The notes below the pieces were generated by a model. It was not told where the DNA came from. It saw only the letters and a program-made list of their open reading frames with translations, and did no database searches. From Lentibacillus saliphilus (lineage in GTDB: Bacteria; Bacillota; Bacilli; Bacillales; Amphibacillaceae), in assembly GCF_019093865.1 (NCBI RefSeq), contig NZ_JABJXD010000003.1:310715-372507 (forward strand): DNA of 61,793 nucleotides, in the 5' to 3' direction. The position numbers and the translations under genes were made by a program. Position 1 is the stretch's first letter. The number at the start of each line of letters is the position of its first letter. Below, piece after piece: positions 60,093 through 61,793 of this stretch.

Positions 60093-61160
60093 TTAACTAT
60101 TTTTGCGGATGAGGTCTACTGTGTTTTGATCAGTTGATTTGACAAGCTTAATGAGCAATTCTTTCGCCGCAGCATAATCATCAACATGAATAATTGAGGC
60201 TGACGTATGAATATACCTAGAGCATAAACCAATGACTGCTGATGGAACACCTTCACCAGCCGTATGAACACGACCTGCATCTGTTCCACCTTGAGAAATG
60301 AAATATTGATATGGAATGTCATGTGATTCCGCTGTATCAAGAACAAATTCACGCATGCCACGATGTGTAATCATCGTACGGTCAAATATCCGGAGTAAAG
60401 CACCCTTACCTAATTGTCCAAAAGCATTCTCATCCCCAGCCGTATCATTAGCTGGTGACGCATCTAGTGCATAAAACACATCTGGCTCAATCATATTGGC
60501 TGCAACTTGTGCGCCGCGCAGTCCGACTTCCTCTTGAACAGTCGCACCAGAGAAAAGCTGATTTGGCAAAGTTTCGTTTTGGATTTCCTTTAATAGTTCA
60601 ATCGCCAATCCACATCCATAACGGTTATCCCATGCTTTAGCCATTATCTTTTTCTCATTTGCCATAGGCGTAAAAGGACAGAGAGGCACAACAGCTTGCC
60701 CAGGCTTAATACCAATTTTCTCTGCATCCGCTCGGTCATCCGCTCCAACATCGATCAGCATATGCTTAACATCCATCGGCTTTTTACGTTGCTCTGGTGT
60801 TAAATTATGAGGTGGAATAGAACCGATCACGCCAATAACAGGTCCATTATCAGTCATAATCTGTACTCTTTGAGCAAGCATGACCTGATTCCACCAACCA
60901 CCTAACGTTTGAAATCTGAGCATACCATTCTTTGTAATTTGTGTAATCATAAAGCCGACTTCATCCATATGACCGGCTACCATGACTTTTGGACCTTGTC
61001 CATGTCTCACACCAAATACGCCGCCAAGGTTATCCTGAATCACTTCGTCGGCATATAATCCTAATTCTTGTTTCATAAAAGCTCTCACATGATGTTCATT
61101 TCCCGGTGCGCCTTGAAGCTCTGTTAACGTCTTAAATAAGGACATTGTTTCTTGGTTCAT
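60093..61160 (-). CDS. ytoP: M42 family aminopeptidase YtoP
   Basis: A 355-residue metallo-aminopeptidase. Zinc ligands in [26 protein letters not shown] (catalytic Glu), DASPAND and [11 protein letters not shown]. The fold is the tetrahedral aminopeptidase type. RBS GGGGGAACG. Confidence 0.93.
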   Translation of the reverse strand: MNQETMSLFKTLTELQGAPGNEHHVRAFMKQELGLYADEVIQDNLGGVFGVRHGQGPKVMVAGHMDEVGFMITQITKNGMLRFQTLGGWWNQVMLAQRVQIMTDNGPVIGVIGSIPPHNLTPEQRKKPMDVKHMLIDVGADDRADAEKIGIKPGQAVVPLCPFTPMANEKKIMAKAWDNRYGCGLAIELLKEIQNETLPNQLFSGATVQEEVGLRGAQVAANMIEPDVFYALDASPANDTAGDENAFGQLGKGALLRIFDRTMITHRGMREFVLDTAESHDIPYQYFISQGGTDAGRVHTAGEGVPSAVIGLCSRYIHTSASIIHVDDYAAAKELLIKLVKSTDQNTVDLIRKNS

Positions 61161-61434
61161 ATTCGTTCCCCCATTAATATGTGCTTTAATTAGTATAAAC
61201 TAAAATCATCATAACTTTCCACTGTTCCCCTTTTTTAACTTATCATTTTGCATTCTCATGACATTTGGTATACTAGTAATGTATGTTCGAAAAGACGAAG
61301 CAACCGTCTCGCATTTTCATCTATTTGACTATGCTGACACTACTTACACTGCAACATGACTATTATTGCTTTTCGAACCAGCTGAACATATAGACATGAT
61401 AAGTGATTTTTAAACTAAAGTTAGAGGTGATCAT

Positions 61435-61746
61435 ATGAGCGTTAAAAAAATGATGCTTGCAGCAGGACTTGGTGTAGCAGCCGGCTATACAGCTAGACGA
61501 CTTCAGGAGGACTTGCAAAAAATAACACCCGAAAAAGCTTTGGACAATGCAAAAGAAACCTTTAAACGTCAGGGGCCAATTAGCGGATCGTGGATTTATA
61601 TGAAGCCTGAAGAAGTTGAAAAAAACGGTCTGTTGTACACCGCTTACCGTGGTGGCGTAACACGAAATGTAGATGGCGAAAACAAACAATACGAATTTCA
61701 TGTCGATCAAGAAACAGGCGCCGTCATTGACGCGACACAAACGTAA
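61435..61746 (+). CDS. ytzB: YtzB-type PepSY-domain protein
   Basis: A 103-residue protein. It starts with a short hydrophobic segment (MMLAAGLGVAAGYTAR; may be a membrane anchor or signal) and has a PepSY-like C-terminal domain (about 50-103; YEFHVDQETGAVIDA). Such domains are often protease-inhibitory. RBS GAGGTGATC. Nothing was found after it to the window end. Confidence 0.85.
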   Translation: MSVKKMMLAAGLGVAAGYTARRLQEDLQKITPEKALDNAKETFKRQGPISGSWIYMKPEEVEKNGLLYTAYRGGVTRNVDGENKQYEFHVDQETGAVIDATQT

Positions 61747-61793
61747 GAACAGAAAAAGTGGGTTGTACAATAAATGACGTTGGTGGGGAAAAC

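Overview
The window is a chromosomal segment of a spore-forming member of the Bacillaceae. Its gene order follows the Bacillus subtilis ytk-ytx-ytp region: moaB-ackA-ytxK-tpx-ytfJ-ytfI-nadK2-ssp-thiI-nifZ-ezrA-yttP-ytsP-ytrP-rpsD, then tyrS, acuABC, motPS-ccpA-aroA, ytxHG-murC and ytpRQP-ytoQ-ytoP-ytzB. Spore genes (an alpha/beta SASP and YtfJ), motPS and a PepSY protein of the YtzB type fit this placement. Genus cannot be fixed from sequence alone. A cluster for a D-aspartate-type peptide (38.8-43.8 kb) points to lineages with non-DAP walls such as Halobacillus relatives, but this is inference.

Layout. 1-0.6 kb: intergenic DNA with dispersed repeats. 0.6-15.9 kb: the conserved block from a small protein and usp to rpsD, with the autoregulatory-type rpsD leader. 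15.93-31.25 kb: an inserted mobile element with 16-bp direct repeats at its ends. It lies exactly at the 3' end of rpsD, leaving rpsD intact and pushing its native terminator 15.3 kb downstream. 31.5-38.7 kb: tyrS, a class A PBP and acuABC. 38.8-43.8 kb: two Mur-ligase-like genes, an ATP-grasp ligase and an aspartate racemase, inserted between acuC and the motPS side. 44.4-50 kb: a PcsB/M23 hydrolase, motPS, ccpA and aroA. 50.2-61.8 kb: a long FtsA-like protein, ytxHG, murC, nicotinate phosphoribosyltransferase, the ytp genes, ytoQ, a DUF84 NTPase, an M42 peptidase and ytzB.

The 15.3-kb element is the most unusual part. It has a tyrosine integrase beside one end, a divergent CI-like/Cro-like switch with three operators, small early genes (two DUF771), a Prim-Pol/DUF927 primase-helicase and, immediately 3' of it, a two-sided TGTGACA iteron array flanking an AT-rich core. 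An ArpU-like activator and a TerS-like protein follow. These are the hallmarks of a phage-inducible satellite (PICI/SaPI-like). It has no large terminase, portal, capsid, lysis or baseplate genes. It does carry an intact tail module: a beta-rich structural candidate followed by an attenuator-like terminator, tail assembly chaperone-like genes and an 840-aa tape measure protein. The tape measure gene is translationally coupled to a protein that looks like an Ntn-hydrolase (proteasome beta/HslV-like). The element may therefore control the tail length or assembly of its helper. A short strong promoter and terminator pair defines a candidate antisense-oriented small RNA upstream of the primase gene.

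No tRNA, rRNA, CRISPR array or insertion sequence was recognised.
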